DNA from: Kiritimatiellota bacterium B12222
Lineage (GTDB): Bacteria; Verrucomicrobiota; Kiritimatiellia; SS1-B-03-39; UBA6053
Reading direction: 5' to 3'
DNA: 64,000 bases
Assembly (NCBI GenBank): GCA_029719485.1
Contig: CP120722.1
Location: 1,364,001 to 1,428,000 of the forward strand
The notes under the pieces were generated by a model. It saw only the letters and a program-made list of their open reading frames with translations, did no database searches and had not been told where the DNA came from. Made by a program: the position numbers and the translations under genes. This document shows, piece by piece, positions 44,277-52,656 of this stretch (positions within the stretch are counted from its first letter, which is position 1; each line of letters opens with the position of its first letter).

Positions 44277-46850
44277 ATGAATGATGTAGAAAAATTTATG
44301 TTAGGGTGTTGGGTCGTTTTGGTTACGATGGTGTATCCGTTGTTTTTGTTTAAACGAATGAAGGAAATGCGTGATCAGCTTCGACGACTAAATGACAAGG
44401 TGAGTGCATCGATTCATGTTCAGCGTCGGAAAGAAGAGGAGAGGGAGTGTAAGGAGACTTCTGCATCTGCGCCTGAGCATAGGTCTGTCGATCAAGAGAG
44501 TGAAAGCGTCCTATCCCAGCCAGCACCAACTTCTGTGGAGCCTTTGTTCGAGGTTCGTCCAGCGATTAAGTCTGTGAAAAGAGAAGAGGCGGTCAAAAAG
44601 GATATCGAATGGGGGCCTGATTTTGACTTGGATACAGAGCCGGTTGTGGTGCCACCGCCATTGCCCGTGACGAGCGCGCCTCCGCCTCCTTCACCTCCTC
44701 GTCCTCAAGTGTTGATTCCGTCTCCGGTTCACGAAGCACCAGGGGCTTTTGAAGTGGCGGCCAAAGGGTTGATGGCGCGGATTTGGAATTGGATTGTGGT
44801 GGGTGAGGAGTACCGCAAACCGGGGGTGAGTGTCGAATTTGCAATCGCGACCAATTGGTTGGTAAGGGTCGGAGTGTTGGTGTTGGTGGTGGGCGTAGGA
44901 TTTTTTCTCGACTACTCTGCAAAGATGGGATGGTTGGGTGATCTGGGGAAAGTGTTACTTTCTGTGGGAGTAGGGGGGGCGTTGACCGGATGGGGAATGT
45001 TGAATTTAAACAAAAAGTACCATCTGTTGGGGCAAGGATTGATCGGCGCAGGTTTGGCGATTTTATACACGTCGATGTATGCCGCGCATCAACGCTACGA
45101 TCTCATCTCTTCGCCTGCGGCATTTGCGGCGATGTTCATGGTGACGGGGGCTGCGGCTGCGATTTCGGTTCGTAGTCGGTCGATGCTGATTGCTATTCTG
45201 GGCTTAATCGGCGGATATCTGACCCCTTTATTGTTGCCCGGTGCGGGAGATCCGGTTGCGCTGTTCAGCTATTTAGCTTTGTTGGGAGGCGGGGTACTGA
45301 TGATTTCGCTCCGTCGACAATGGTTCCTGTTGAATGTGTTGGCCTTCTTTTTTACCACGCTGCATGTGAGTAACGTGTTGATGTTTTGGCAAGGGGCGAG
45401 GGTTTTTACACGTTTCATGCCCTTTTTGGTGATCTTTTTCTTACTCTTTTCAACCGCGGCTTTCTTATTTCAGGTGGTACAAAAAGAAAAATCCACCTGG
45501 TTGGATTTGGCATTTATGTTGTTGAATGCGGGCGTGTTTTTCGTTTCTGCCAGCGTAGTGATCCTCGATGAGTTCAGGCATGAATGGGTGGCGGCGGTTA
45601 CGATTTCACTCGCGGTCTTTTATGGTCTGCACTTCGTTGTGTTGATGAAACGAAAGGGAGGGGATCGCGGATTGGCGCTTTGTTTTTTGAGTCTGATGAG
45701 TTTCTTCTGTTTGATTACGGTGCCCATTTTGTTTTCGACGGATTACTGGAGTTTGAGTTGGTCGTTGATGGCCTTGGTGTTCCTGATAGCGTCGCAAAAA
45801 GTGAACAGTCGTTTTCTGGAGCAGGTGGGCTTTGGACTGTTCACGGTAAGTATCTTCCGTTTTTTGCAAAATGATTTAGCGTCGGCCTATTCCTCTGTGC
45901 TTTATTCGAACATGCCGATGACGGATTTTTTGAAAGCGTTGGTGGAGCGTTTGGTTCAGTTAGGAGTTCCCTTGTGCTCCTTGGTGGGGGCCTTGTGGTT
46001 GCAAAATTATCCTTTGCAAACCTGGCCAGAGTTTCAGGTCAAAACGGAAAATGACAGCGGCAGTATTTTGCACGTCGACTTCAATCGTTGGATTTTGCGG
46101 GTGGCATTGTTGGTGATGGGCTTCATCACCATGAATCTGGAAGTGACGCGTTCTTTTGGATATTTGTGTGAGCCTTTGGTGCCCTCATTGCTAACTTTGG
46201 TTTGGGTAGGCGCGGGCTGGATTTTGTTTAGCTGGTTAAGACAGCATTCCCGTTCAGAGCCCTTACAATTTCTTGTGGTGTTGTTTGCGGCCGCTTTGAT
46301 GCTGAAATGGTTGTTGGTAGATGTAAATGGCTGGGGATTTGATTTCCGTGATTTCCGTTATCATCCCTATTCCTTTTTAGATGCGGGCATGCGTTTCCTG
46401 GATGCGGGAATGCGAACTGCCTTTTTGCTCTATGGCTTTCGTTACTTCAAAAAGAAAGGGCCGGAGAGTTATGGTCTGCTGTTCGGGTATGCGGCATTGG
46501 GGTATTTTTGGATGTATAGCACCTTTGAAGTGAATAGCATTTTAGGGCGTTATGTGCCGGGATTGGCGTCCGGCGGTCTGTCGGTATTCTGGGGGCTGTT
46601 TGCGCTTTGTCTGGTAAGTGTAGGCTTGTTGAAGCGATATCGTCCCTTGCGCATTATGGGTTTGGTGATGTTTGTGTGGGTCGCCCTCAAGGTCTTCTTT
46701 CATGATTTGGCCTCACTGGATCCGCTGTACAAGATCGTGGCCTTTATCTTGTTGGGTGTGGTGTTACTTTTGGGTGCCTATGTCTATATGCGTTTCCAAG
46801 ATAGATTTAACTTGGGCAAGGGGCCAGAAGATGGCAAAGAGGCCTCATGA
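44277..46850 (+). CDS. DUF2339 large polytopic membrane protein
   Basis: An 857-residue protein. The first helix (about 8-25) is followed by a charged coiled-coil and a Pro-rich segment up to about residue 170, then some 20 hydrophobic helices, the DUF2339 layout. The conserved start of the membrane part is recognisable as N-W-L-V-R-V-G-V-L-V-L-V-V-G-V-G-F-F. Function is unknown in the family. AGGAG six bases before 44277 decides the start. Residues 700-713 repeat F-L-D-A-G-M-R twice (46374-46415). The stop overlaps the next gene by 4 bp. Confidence 0.88.
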   Translation: MNDVEKFMLGCWVVLVTMVYPLFLFKRMKEMRDQLRRLNDKVSASIHVQRRKEEERECKETSASAPEHRSVDQESESVLSQPAPTSVEPLFEVRPAIKSVKREEAVKKDIEWGPDFDLDTEPVVVPPPLPVTSAPPPPSPPRPQVLIPSPVHEAPGAFEVAAKGLMARIWNWIVVGEEYRKPGVSVEFAIATNWLVRVGVLVLVVGVGFFLDYSAKMGWLGDLGKVLLSVGVGGALTGWGMLNLNKKYHLLGQGLIGAGLAILYTSMYAAHQRYDLISSPAAFAAMFMVTGAAAAISVRSRSMLIAILGLIGGYLTPLLLPGAGDPVALFSYLALLGGGVLMISLRRQWFLLNVLAFFFTTLHVSNVLMFWQGARVFTRFMPFLVIFFLLFSTAAFLFQVVQKEKSTWLDLAFMLLNAGVFFVSASVVILDEFRHEWVAAVTISLAVFYGLHFVVLMKRKGGDRGLALCFLSLMSFFCLITVPILFSTDYWSLSWSLMALVFLIASQKVNSRFLEQVGFGLFTVSIFRFLQNDLASAYSSVLYSNMPMTDFLKALVERLVQLGVPLCSLVGALWLQNYPLQTWPEFQVKTENDSGSILHVDFNRWILRVALLVMGFITMNLEVTRSFGYLCEPLVPSLLTLVWVGAGWILFSWLRQHSRSEPLQFLVVLFAAALMLKWLLVDVNGWGFDFRDFRYHPYSFLDAGMRFLDAGMRTAFLLYGFRYFKKKGPESYGLLFGYAALGYFWMYSTFEVNSILGRYVPGLASGGLSVFWGLFALCLVSVGLLKRYRPLRIMGLVMFVWVALKVFFHDLASLDPLYKIVAFILLGVVLLLGAYVYMRFQDRFNLGKGPEDGKEAS

Positions 46851-47074
46851 GTGAACCACAAGAACAACCCAACAATCCCCTCCATGGCATCACCTTAGAG
46901 AGCATGCTCTATCAGTTAATCGCCCATTACGAATGGTCGGGGCTGGCGAGCCGTATTGAGATTCGGTGTTTTATGTTTGATCCCACGATTAACTCGAGTC
47001 TGAAATTTTTGCGTCGCACCCCCTGGGCCCGAACCAAAGTGGAGGAATTGTATTTGGAGATGATTGGGAAATGA
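46847..47074 (+). CDS. VF530 family DNA-binding protein (DUF2132)
   Basis: A 75-residue protein nearly identical in pattern to VF530 proteins: N-N-P-L-H-G-I-T-L-E, H-Y-E-W-S-G-L, I-R-C-F-M-F-D-P-T-I, and S-S-L-K-F-L-R-R-T-P-W-A-R-T-K-V-E. The family's name comes from a Vibrio protein with a known fold, described as DNA-binding. It is translationally coupled to DUF2339 (ATGA overlap). A G17 tract begins 5 bp after its stop. Confidence 0.9.
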   Translation: MSEPQEQPNNPLHGITLESMLYQLIAHYEWSGLASRIEIRCFMFDPTINSSLKFLRRTPWARTKVEELYLEMIGK

Positions 47075-47079
47075 AATAC

Positions 47080-47137
47080 GGGGGGGGGGGGGGGGGAATA
47101 GCGGATAGCGGATAGCGGATAGCGGATTGCGGATTAG
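47080..47137. repeat. poly-G tract (G17) followed by 7-bp tandem repeats
   Basis: Seventeen G at 47080-47096 are followed by about five copies of the 7-mer GCGGATA (last ones GCGGATT) up to 47137. Both elements are classic slippage substrates. They lie in the 148-bp gap between the VF530 gene and the end of the convergent eboE-like gene, in which I see no other feature. Confidence 0.9.
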
Positions 47138-47222
47138 GAATGGCAGAGTGGTCGTATTGGAAACGGTATCGGGATCGAAACAGTTATGGGCCAAGACCTT
47201 TGGCCCTCATGGGGAGGAGCGT

Positions 47223-48353
47223 TTAGAGTTGATCTAATACCCATCGGCATTCTTCGATCATATCTTCGGCGATGCTGTGGCCTTGTCGAATGGTTTCGGG
47301 CAACACATCGAAGGTGTAGGTTTCGACTTCGAGGTGTTGGCAGGAGGAGCGTGCGAGGGCATGCCAAAAGGCAGGCGTTAAGGTGTGAGCTGTGCTGTGA
47401 AGTTCTTCGTTCCCTTGCCAGTGCATGGGGACATGGGCGTGGATGCGTAGGGTGCCGGTTTGCGTGGGAGGCGCTTCGAAAAAGTGAGGCAAGTCACGCC
47501 AGGCTTCACCGGATGTGGATTTGAGTTGATGTAAATACACGCCGTCATCAAAAGCTCTAAGTTTTTCGGGATCTAGTGAGGCATCGCATTCCACCGCCGC
47601 TGATATTTGGGTTTTAGAAATGAGGATGCCGGCCTGATCTAATTGGATGACGCTTTCTACGGGATCTTCAAACTGCATGGCGACATGACAGGTGTCGAGG
47701 CAGATGCCGATATGGCGTCGCAGGATTTCTTCGGAGACGGGGCTGTCTTTGAGCAATTCTTCTTCAAAAAAGGCAATGGTTTCTGGGGTGGTTTCGAGGA
47801 TGCAGTCGGGTTCCGGTTCGAGGCCGAGGTGTAGACGTTTGCCGGTATCCTTTTCTAAAAAGTCCAGAAAGGTGGCGAGTTCTCTTAACTGCTGAATCAT
47901 ACGGGCTCTTTTTTGCGGTGCGTCCGGATCAAATTTATATCCTAAGGGCACGGTGCTGACAGATCCCTCGGTTCCCTCGGGCAGCAACATCGCCAATTGA
48001 AAGAAGATGTCTTGGGTATAGTCCTGTCGTGCGGAGAAAGACCAGTCGGGTTGATAGACCTGTTCTTTGACCCGGGTCTGGTGGAAGGCCCCGTAGGGAA
48101 ATCCGTTGATGGTGAAAGCATAGGCGTCGGCGGCTTTGATGGCGGCGCTGAGTTGGGCCATTGCTTCGGAGGCGCGCAGGGTGAGGGAGGCCTGGTGGGC
48201 GATGCGCAATCCTAGTCCAAAAGGGGCTTGAGGAGAGAGGGCGGCTTTAATGCCGGGAATGTCGTGTTTGAGCACACGCAGTATATCGTCGAGTGACTCA
48301 CCGGGATGAACATTCAGGCAGTAACTAAAATGACGACCATCCTTTAATTGCAC
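47223..48353 (-). CDS. eboE: EboE-like TIM-barrel metabolite traffic protein
   Basis: About 376 residues of xylose-isomerase-like TIM barrel. The start (F-S-Y-C-L-N-V-H-P-G-E-S) and later L-G-L-E-P-E-P-D-C-I-L-E, C-L-D-T-C-H and H-A-H-V-P motifs match EboE, one of the ebo gene products linked to export of scytonemin-type or other secondary metabolite precursors. The frame has an ATG at 48395 that would overlap the previous gene by 52 bp; the GTG at 48353 gives the usual short N-terminus and a 10-bp overlap. It is coupled to the eboD-like gene. Confidence 0.85.
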   Translation of the reverse strand: MQLKDGRHFSYCLNVHPGESLDDILRVLKHDIPGIKAALSPQAPFGLGLRIAHQASLTLRASEAMAQLSAAIKAADAYAFTINGFPYGAFHQTRVKEQVYQPDWSFSARQDYTQDIFFQLAMLLPEGTEGSVSTVPLGYKFDPDAPQKRARMIQQLRELATFLDFLEKDTGKRLHLGLEPEPDCILETTPETIAFFEEELLKDSPVSEEILRRHIGICLDTCHVAMQFEDPVESVIQLDQAGILISKTQISAAVECDASLDPEKLRAFDDGVYLHQLKSTSGEAWRDLPHFFEAPPTQTGTLRIHAHVPMHWQGNEELHSTAHTLTPAFWHALARSSCQHLEVETYTFDVLPETIRQGHSIAEDMIEECRWVLDQL

Positions 48354-49492
48354 AGGGAACGTTCCTTGAGTCCGTAAATAATTTCTGAAATCCATTCGGG
48401 ATGCATTTCGTGGATTTCCTGAAGTCCGCCAACGGGACAGGGAAGGGAAAGGTTGAGGGTTCCGCCTAAATGTTCTCTGAATTCTTCTAAGCCTTGCAGG
48501 AGTTGCAGGCTACCATCTCCTAGCGTTTGTGTGAGTTCCGGAGGGCAGAGATCGAAGCCACAGACTTGTAGGGCTTCGGTTAGTTCTTCAGCCACTTCGG
48601 GAGAGATCCATCCCAAACGGGATGCGTAAAAGGCGTCGATACAGATGCCAATGGCGACGGCATGTCCATGAGAGATGCGGTAGTTGCTCATGGATTCGAG
48701 TTTATGGGCGGACCAATGTCCAAAATCGAGGGGACGGGCGGAGCCCAATTCAAAGGGGTCTCCGCTGGTAGCGATATGTTGCAGATGTAATTCTGCGCAG
48801 CGGACAATGAGTCGTTCCATGGCGGGGGCATCCCGTTGCCCGAGGGCGGGGGACATGTTGAGCAATTCGCCATAGAAGTTGGCGTCTTTGATCATGGCCA
48901 CTTTGAACGCTTCTGAGATGCCGGCCCGCCAGAGATCGTCGGAAAGGCCCGCTAAGAGATCAAAATCGTTGATGACGGCAAAGGGAGGTGCGAACACGCC
49001 TACAGTATTTTTTCCTCCGTGGAGGTTCATGCCATTTTTGACGCCAATGCCGGCATCATTTTGCGCGAGGGGGGTGCTGGGCATACGCAGCAAACGCAAT
49101 CCTCGGTGCACCAAGGCGGTGGCAAAACCTACGGCATCGAGCATGGCGCCTCCGCCGATGGCAAGAACGGTGCTGTGACGGCAGAGATGGTATTCCAGCA
49201 TTTGGTCGACCAAGCTCATAATGCAGCGATAGTCATTTTTGAGGGCTTCGCCTCCGGTCACAACTTCGGGTGTGCACACCAACTCTAAGGTGTCTGCATG
49301 TAAGGCAAACCAATCTTGAATTTGAGCAGATAATGCGGGGAAAGCGTCGGCCACGCCCTGGTCGATGATGACCATGACACGACCTGAGCCGGAAATGACC
49401 TCCGTCAGCAGGGAGTTGTCCGGAGAAAAAGTACCGCGTCCAAAGTGAACGGGATAAGAAAAATCAGCTGTAAAGGTTTGGGAGATTTGCAT
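48344..49492 (-). CDS. eboD: EboD-like 3-dehydroquinate synthase family protein
   Basis: About 382 residues of the sugar-phosphate cyclase fold. NAD-binding A-I-G-G-G-A-M-L-D-A-V-G-F-A, T-P-L-A-Q-N-D-A-G-I-G-V-K-N-G, and the Zn-ligand regions G-I-S-E-A-F-K-V and D-F-G-H-W-S-A-H-K-L-E with H-G-H-A-V-A are present. The D-F-G-H-W and V-H-R-G variants and the immediate eboE neighbour distinguish it from AroB. The ATG at 49492 is preferred over GTG 49552. Other ebo genes (A, B, C, F) are not in the window. Confidence 0.82.
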   Translation of the reverse strand: MQISQTFTADFSYPVHFGRGTFSPDNSLLTEVISGSGRVMVIIDQGVADAFPALSAQIQDWFALHADTLELVCTPEVVTGGEALKNDYRCIMSLVDQMLEYHLCRHSTVLAIGGGAMLDAVGFATALVHRGLRLLRMPSTPLAQNDAGIGVKNGMNLHGGKNTVGVFAPPFAVINDFDLLAGLSDDLWRAGISEAFKVAMIKDANFYGELLNMSPALGQRDAPAMERLIVRCAELHLQHIATSGDPFELGSARPLDFGHWSAHKLESMSNYRISHGHAVAIGICIDAFYASRLGWISPEVAEELTEALQVCGFDLCPPELTQTLGDGSLQLLQGLEEFREHLGGTLNLSLPCPVGGLQEIHEMHPEWISEIIYGLKERSLCN

Positions 49493-49580
49493 GGACGGTG
49501 AATATAGGGACTTCAATGGAATTTGTTTAGGAACAAATTGATAATACGTCACAGTGAGAGAAAACGTTCAGCGTTTTGGG

Positions 49581-50123
49581 CTAAATTTTCACGTTCATGC
49601 TTTTGGCTACGACTTCATTTGCGCGGGAAATGTCGGTGGCAGGAATGATGAGCGCGAAGCTGGTGCCGGCATTTTGTTCCATGCGAACGGGGATGTCGTT
49701 CAGTTCAAAGGCGGTCAATAAATCTTGGGCTTCTTTGGGGGGGAAGCTACCAATATTGACCTCGCCTTCGGAGGGCATGGAGAGATCGACTTGTTCCCAG
49801 CGAATGTGTTGGCGCCAGTCATTATTTTTTTCGATGACCAAGGTGATGATATGCGCCAAATTTTCCATGGAGACGGGTTCGCAATTGCGCCAATGGTTGT
49901 TGTCGAAGGTTTCTTCATCAAATTCTGAATATTCAAGATGGTAAGCGGTGCTCTCAGAATCCTCGGTTTCGTATCCCTGCAAATTTCCGCCATCATACTG
50001 CAGCAGAAAATAGGCTTCTGGATGAGAATTGAGGTGTTTCATGATTGCCGGAATTTCGGCAACGCTAGGAGAGGGTACTTCGGATTCTTCGGATAAAAAT
50101 AGGGAGTAAGAGGATGTGCTCAT
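49581..50123 (-). CDS. hypothetical acidic cytoplasmic protein
   Basis: A 180-residue acidic protein with no signal peptide or membrane helix. It starts with a Ser-rich segment (S-T-S-S-Y-S-L-F-L-S-E-E-S-E) and seems to hold two alpha/beta halves (H-P-E-A-Y-F-L-L-Q-Y-D-G-G, and F-A-L-I-I-P-A-T-D). I do not recognise a family. It lies 68 bp downstream of the SDR gene, in the same direction as eboD/eboE, and may be part of one transcript. Confidence 0.6.
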   Translation of the reverse strand: MSTSSYSLFLSEESEVPSPSVAEIPAIMKHLNSHPEAYFLLQYDGGNLQGYETEDSESTAYHLEYSEFDEETFDNNHWRNCEPVSMENLAHIITLVIEKNNDWRQHIRWEQVDLSMPSEGEVNIGSFPPKEAQDLLTAFELNDIPVRMEQNAGTSFALIIPATDISRANEVVAKSMNVKI

Positions 50124-50191
50124 GGTCTAGCTCTAATCTGTTTTGGGAGAGTTCTGAAGGAGAAACTTGTGGAAGTGTGATGAAAAAGGGC

Positions 50192-50932
50192 TTAGGCCAG
50201 TCCGCCGTTGGCTCCGATATTCTGTCCGCTGATCCATTGGGCGGCATCGCTGGCTAAAAAGAGCACGACTTGGGCGATATCCGAGGGCTCTGCGATGCGA
50301 CCCAGTGCAGACATGTCGGCCAATTGCTGAATAAAGGCTTCGGTTTTGCCTTGGGTAAAGAGTTCAGTGTTGGTGGGGCCGGGGGAAAGCGTATTTACGG
50401 TGATGCCCCGTGCACCAACTTCTTTGGCGAAGATGCGGCTGAGCTGCTCGACTGCCCCTTTGCTGGCGCAATAGCTGCCGTAGGTGGGGAGCATGAGACG
50501 GGTGGTGGTACTGGAAAAATTAATGACCCGTCCTCCATCTTCTAGACGGGTTGCGGCTTCTCGCATGCTGTAAAACGTACCTTTTACATTGATGTCAAAG
50601 AGCTGGTCGAACTCTTCGTCGCTGGTGTCCTGAATTTTTTTGTTGAGCATGACGCCTGCGTTGTTGACGAGGATGTCCACTTTTCCGAAATGCGCGATGG
50701 TGGACTCAAATAATGCTCGGACTTCCGCGGAGTGACATACATTGGCACGAATGGCGATGGCGTCTCCCCCTTCGGCCTGAATTTCGGCCACGACTTTTTC
50801 TGCTTCGGAGGCACTGTTGGCGTAATTTACCACCACTTTGGCGCCAGCCTGGGCAAGGGATTTTGCAATTTCTGCGCCAATGCCTCGTGAAGATCCGGTG
50901 ACCAAGGCGACTTTATTTATGAGTGTTTTCAT
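50192..50932 (-). CDS. short-chain dehydrogenase/reductase (SDR)
   Basis: A 246-residue classical SDR, NADP(H)-type. Cofactor motif T-G-S-S-R-G-I-G, structural N-N-A-G, catalytic Ser in F-S-S-T, Tyr-Lys in Y-C-A-S-K and the P-G-P-T-N-T-E segment are visible. It probably reduces a keto or oxidises a hydroxy group of a small molecule. The ATG at 50932 with an AGGAAA upstream fits; the upstream frame (to 51067) lies in the DUF6653 gene. The two genes overlap by 20 bp. Confidence 0.92.
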   Translation of the reverse strand: MKTLINKVALVTGSSRGIGAEIAKSLAQAGAKVVVNYANSASEAEKVVAEIQAEGGDAIAIRANVCHSAEVRALFESTIAHFGKVDILVNNAGVMLNKKIQDTSDEEFDQLFDINVKGTFYSMREAATRLEDGGRVINFSSTTTRLMLPTYGSYCASKGAVEQLSRIFAKEVGARGITVNTLSPGPTNTELFTQGKTEAFIQQLADMSALGRIAEPSDIAQVVLFLASDAAQWISGQNIGANGGLA

Positions 50933-51428
50933 TGGTATTTTCCTCAGGGAGTGTGGGAATGCTTGTTTCGTAGAGCCAGACCATGCGATCCAAGAACCAC
51001 ATTTTTGAAAAGTACAGGGAGGTGGTGCCCAGCAGGGTGAGGTGTAGATTGAGATCCCATAATCCATAGGCGAGGATGCCCGTACTTAACGTTTGCAGGA
51101 GGTTGAGTATGGTAATGGCCCGTTGATGTGCAGGGGGAATAGGGACTTGGGAACGATTTAACAGCATGCGTTCCCCGAGTACGGCTTTTGAGCCCCAGCT
51201 GGTGAAGGTTTTGGGGGCTTTAAACAGGGTTGGATTTATCACCAGCCAAAGCACCAACAGGAAAAGAGGAATGAGGCAATATCCGCCTATCCAAACGCGA
51301 GACCAGATGGCTAATTCTATAAAAGGAAGGGTTGCAAAGCGTGACCAGATGGACCAAGGATTTGCATGTTTTAACCAGTTTTCATCGTTTAGCGAAAAGG
51401 TTTTTAAGAGAACGTTATCCACGTGCAT
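50913..51428 (-). CDS. DUF6653 family membrane protein
   Basis: A 171-residue protein with the D-E-N-W-L-K-H-A-N-P-W-S-I-W-S-R segment typical of DUF6653, and then A-I-W-S-R-V-W-I-G. Three or four membrane helices follow (about 40-65, 112-150). Function unknown. It overlaps the start of the SDR by 20 bp, implying co-expression. Confidence 0.75.
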   Translation of the reverse strand: MHVDNVLLKTFSLNDENWLKHANPWSIWSRFATLPFIELAIWSRVWIGGYCLIPLFLLVLWLVINPTLFKAPKTFTSWGSKAVLGERMLLNRSQVPIPPAHQRAITILNLLQTLSTGILAYGLWDLNLHLTLLGTTSLYFSKMWFLDRMVWLYETSIPTLPEENTNENTHK

Positions 51429-51530
51429 CGTTGAGAGGGTTCAAGGGGCTAGGTATTCTTTGGGGCCGTTTGTGTATATTGTACTACCAGATGAAGATAA
51501 AGAAAGGTGTGTAGGGGCCACATTTCCATT

Positions 51531-52163
51531 TTACTCTTCCCAGAGCAGACGAATGGCGGTATCCGCACCTGCATACTCTTTGGGGGGCTGTAGCTGATAA
51601 TCGATGTAAAGGGTTTGAGGATTTTGCTCTGTCCATGCGCTGCCCAGCAAAAGGCCTTCTTGGGTCCACTCCCATTTGCCTCCGGCGAGATCTCTGAATC
51701 CGTAGCCGAAAGCAGGGCCGGGGGAACGAGGGGCTTGGGCTAAGGCAAAGTGAAGATCAGGAGGCGGGAGGGGAGGACCAAATCCCCAGGCGAATTCAGC
51801 GTTGGGGATGCCTGCTCTGGCGGCGTCGCGCCATTCGTCGCGCGTGGGGAGCCTGAGGGAATGGCCACTTTGTTCGGAGAGCCAGGCTGCGAAGGCGGTT
51901 GCACCCGCATGACTGTAGGTTTCACCCGGATAGAGCGCCAAGATCTGTTCAGGTACTTCAAGTACGCTGATTGCATACTTTTGATGGGGAACGTGAATGA
52001 AACGCAGGCTTTCGCCTGTGGGCAAGGGCAGGCTTTTCTTTTTGATTTGAATCCGTTGGGGTTTTTCCAAACGGATCCAATCGACTTCCGAAGGTCGGAA
52101 GACCCATGCCAACATGCTTCCGAAGATCGGAAACAACAGCAGCCAGGCGCTGCGACTTTTCAT
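51531..52163 (-). CDS. SUMF1/FGE-fold membrane-anchored protein
   Basis: A 210-residue protein with an N-terminal membrane anchor (about 5-20) and a short formylglycine-generating-enzyme-like domain: A-G-A-T-A-F-A-A-W-L, R-L-P-T-R-D-E-W-R-D-A-A-R-A-G, W-G-F-G, and R-D-L-A-G-G-K-W-E-W-T. The N-terminal half and the catalytic Cys pair of true FGE are missing, so it is more likely a structural or binding variant. It begins on the last base of the DUF6941 gene. Confidence 0.82.
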   Translation of the reverse strand: MKSRSAWLLLFPIFGSMLAWVFRPSEVDWIRLEKPQRIQIKKKSLPLPTGESLRFIHVPHQKYAISVLEVPEQILALYPGETYSHAGATAFAAWLSEQSGHSLRLPTRDEWRDAARAGIPNAEFAWGFGPPLPPPDLHFALAQAPRSPGPAFGYGFRDLAGGKWEWTQEGLLLGSAWTEQNPQTLYIDYQLQPPKEYAGADTAIRLLWEE

Positions 52164-52576
52164 TAGGCCTGTGGGGGCTGTTCCGGCATTTGAATTTGTC
52201 CGAGACGGAGGGGGTAGGTCAATTTGAGGTGACCATCCAAGGTAACTTCAACCCAGTAGACGCCAGGAGCATCGAATTCAACGTTCATGTAAAATTCGAC
52301 ATTGGTGGCGGTATGTAAGTCGTCTTTAAGGCGCACGGGAATGTCTTTGCCTTGTACCAAGGGGGTGCGACGGTCGGGTTTGAGGATGCGGCTGGATTGT
52401 ACGAATTCGCCTTCGCCACTGCACCAACGCGTGACCATGCAGATCCGAGGATATTTCAAAGGGAAATTGGGAACTCCCAAGGCATCGAACAAGCCGATAA
52501 GGATGAATTTTCCATTTTGTTCCCGACGTACGTCGTCACAAAGCAGGCAAGATTGGAGATCTGGAGTTACATTCAT
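52163..52576 (-). CDS. DUF6941 family protein
   Basis: A 137-residue cytoplasmic protein. The start (L-L-C-D-D-V-R-R-E-Q-N-G-K) and I-L-I-G-L-F-D followed by M-V-T-R-W-C-S-G-E-G-E-F match DUF6941, a beta-sandwich family of unknown function seen in Planctomycetota and Verrucomicrobiota. Divergent from apbE, coupled to the SUMF1-like gene. Confidence 0.75.
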   Translation of the reverse strand: MNVTPDLQSCLLCDDVRREQNGKFILIGLFDALGVPNFPLKYPRICMVTRWCSGEGEFVQSSRILKPDRRTPLVQGKDIPVRLKDDLHTATNVEFYMNVEFDAPGVYWVEVTLDGHLKLTYPLRLGQIQMPEQPPQA

Positions 52577-52656
52577 GAGGGTTTGCTAGCATCTTTTGGC
52601 AAAAGTGGCTATCGAAAAGAGCTTTTCGAAATGTGCTGGGGGGAGTAGGGGGAACC

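Noticed and set aside
48344..48395. ATG start of eboE at 48395
   Set aside because: It would force a 52-bp overlap and a longer N-terminus than relatives; the GTG at 48353 fits better, though the ATG cannot be excluded.
51531..52163. True formylglycine-generating enzyme acting on sulfatases
   Set aside because: The catalytic Cys residues and half of the domain are missing, and no sulfatase gene is nearby.
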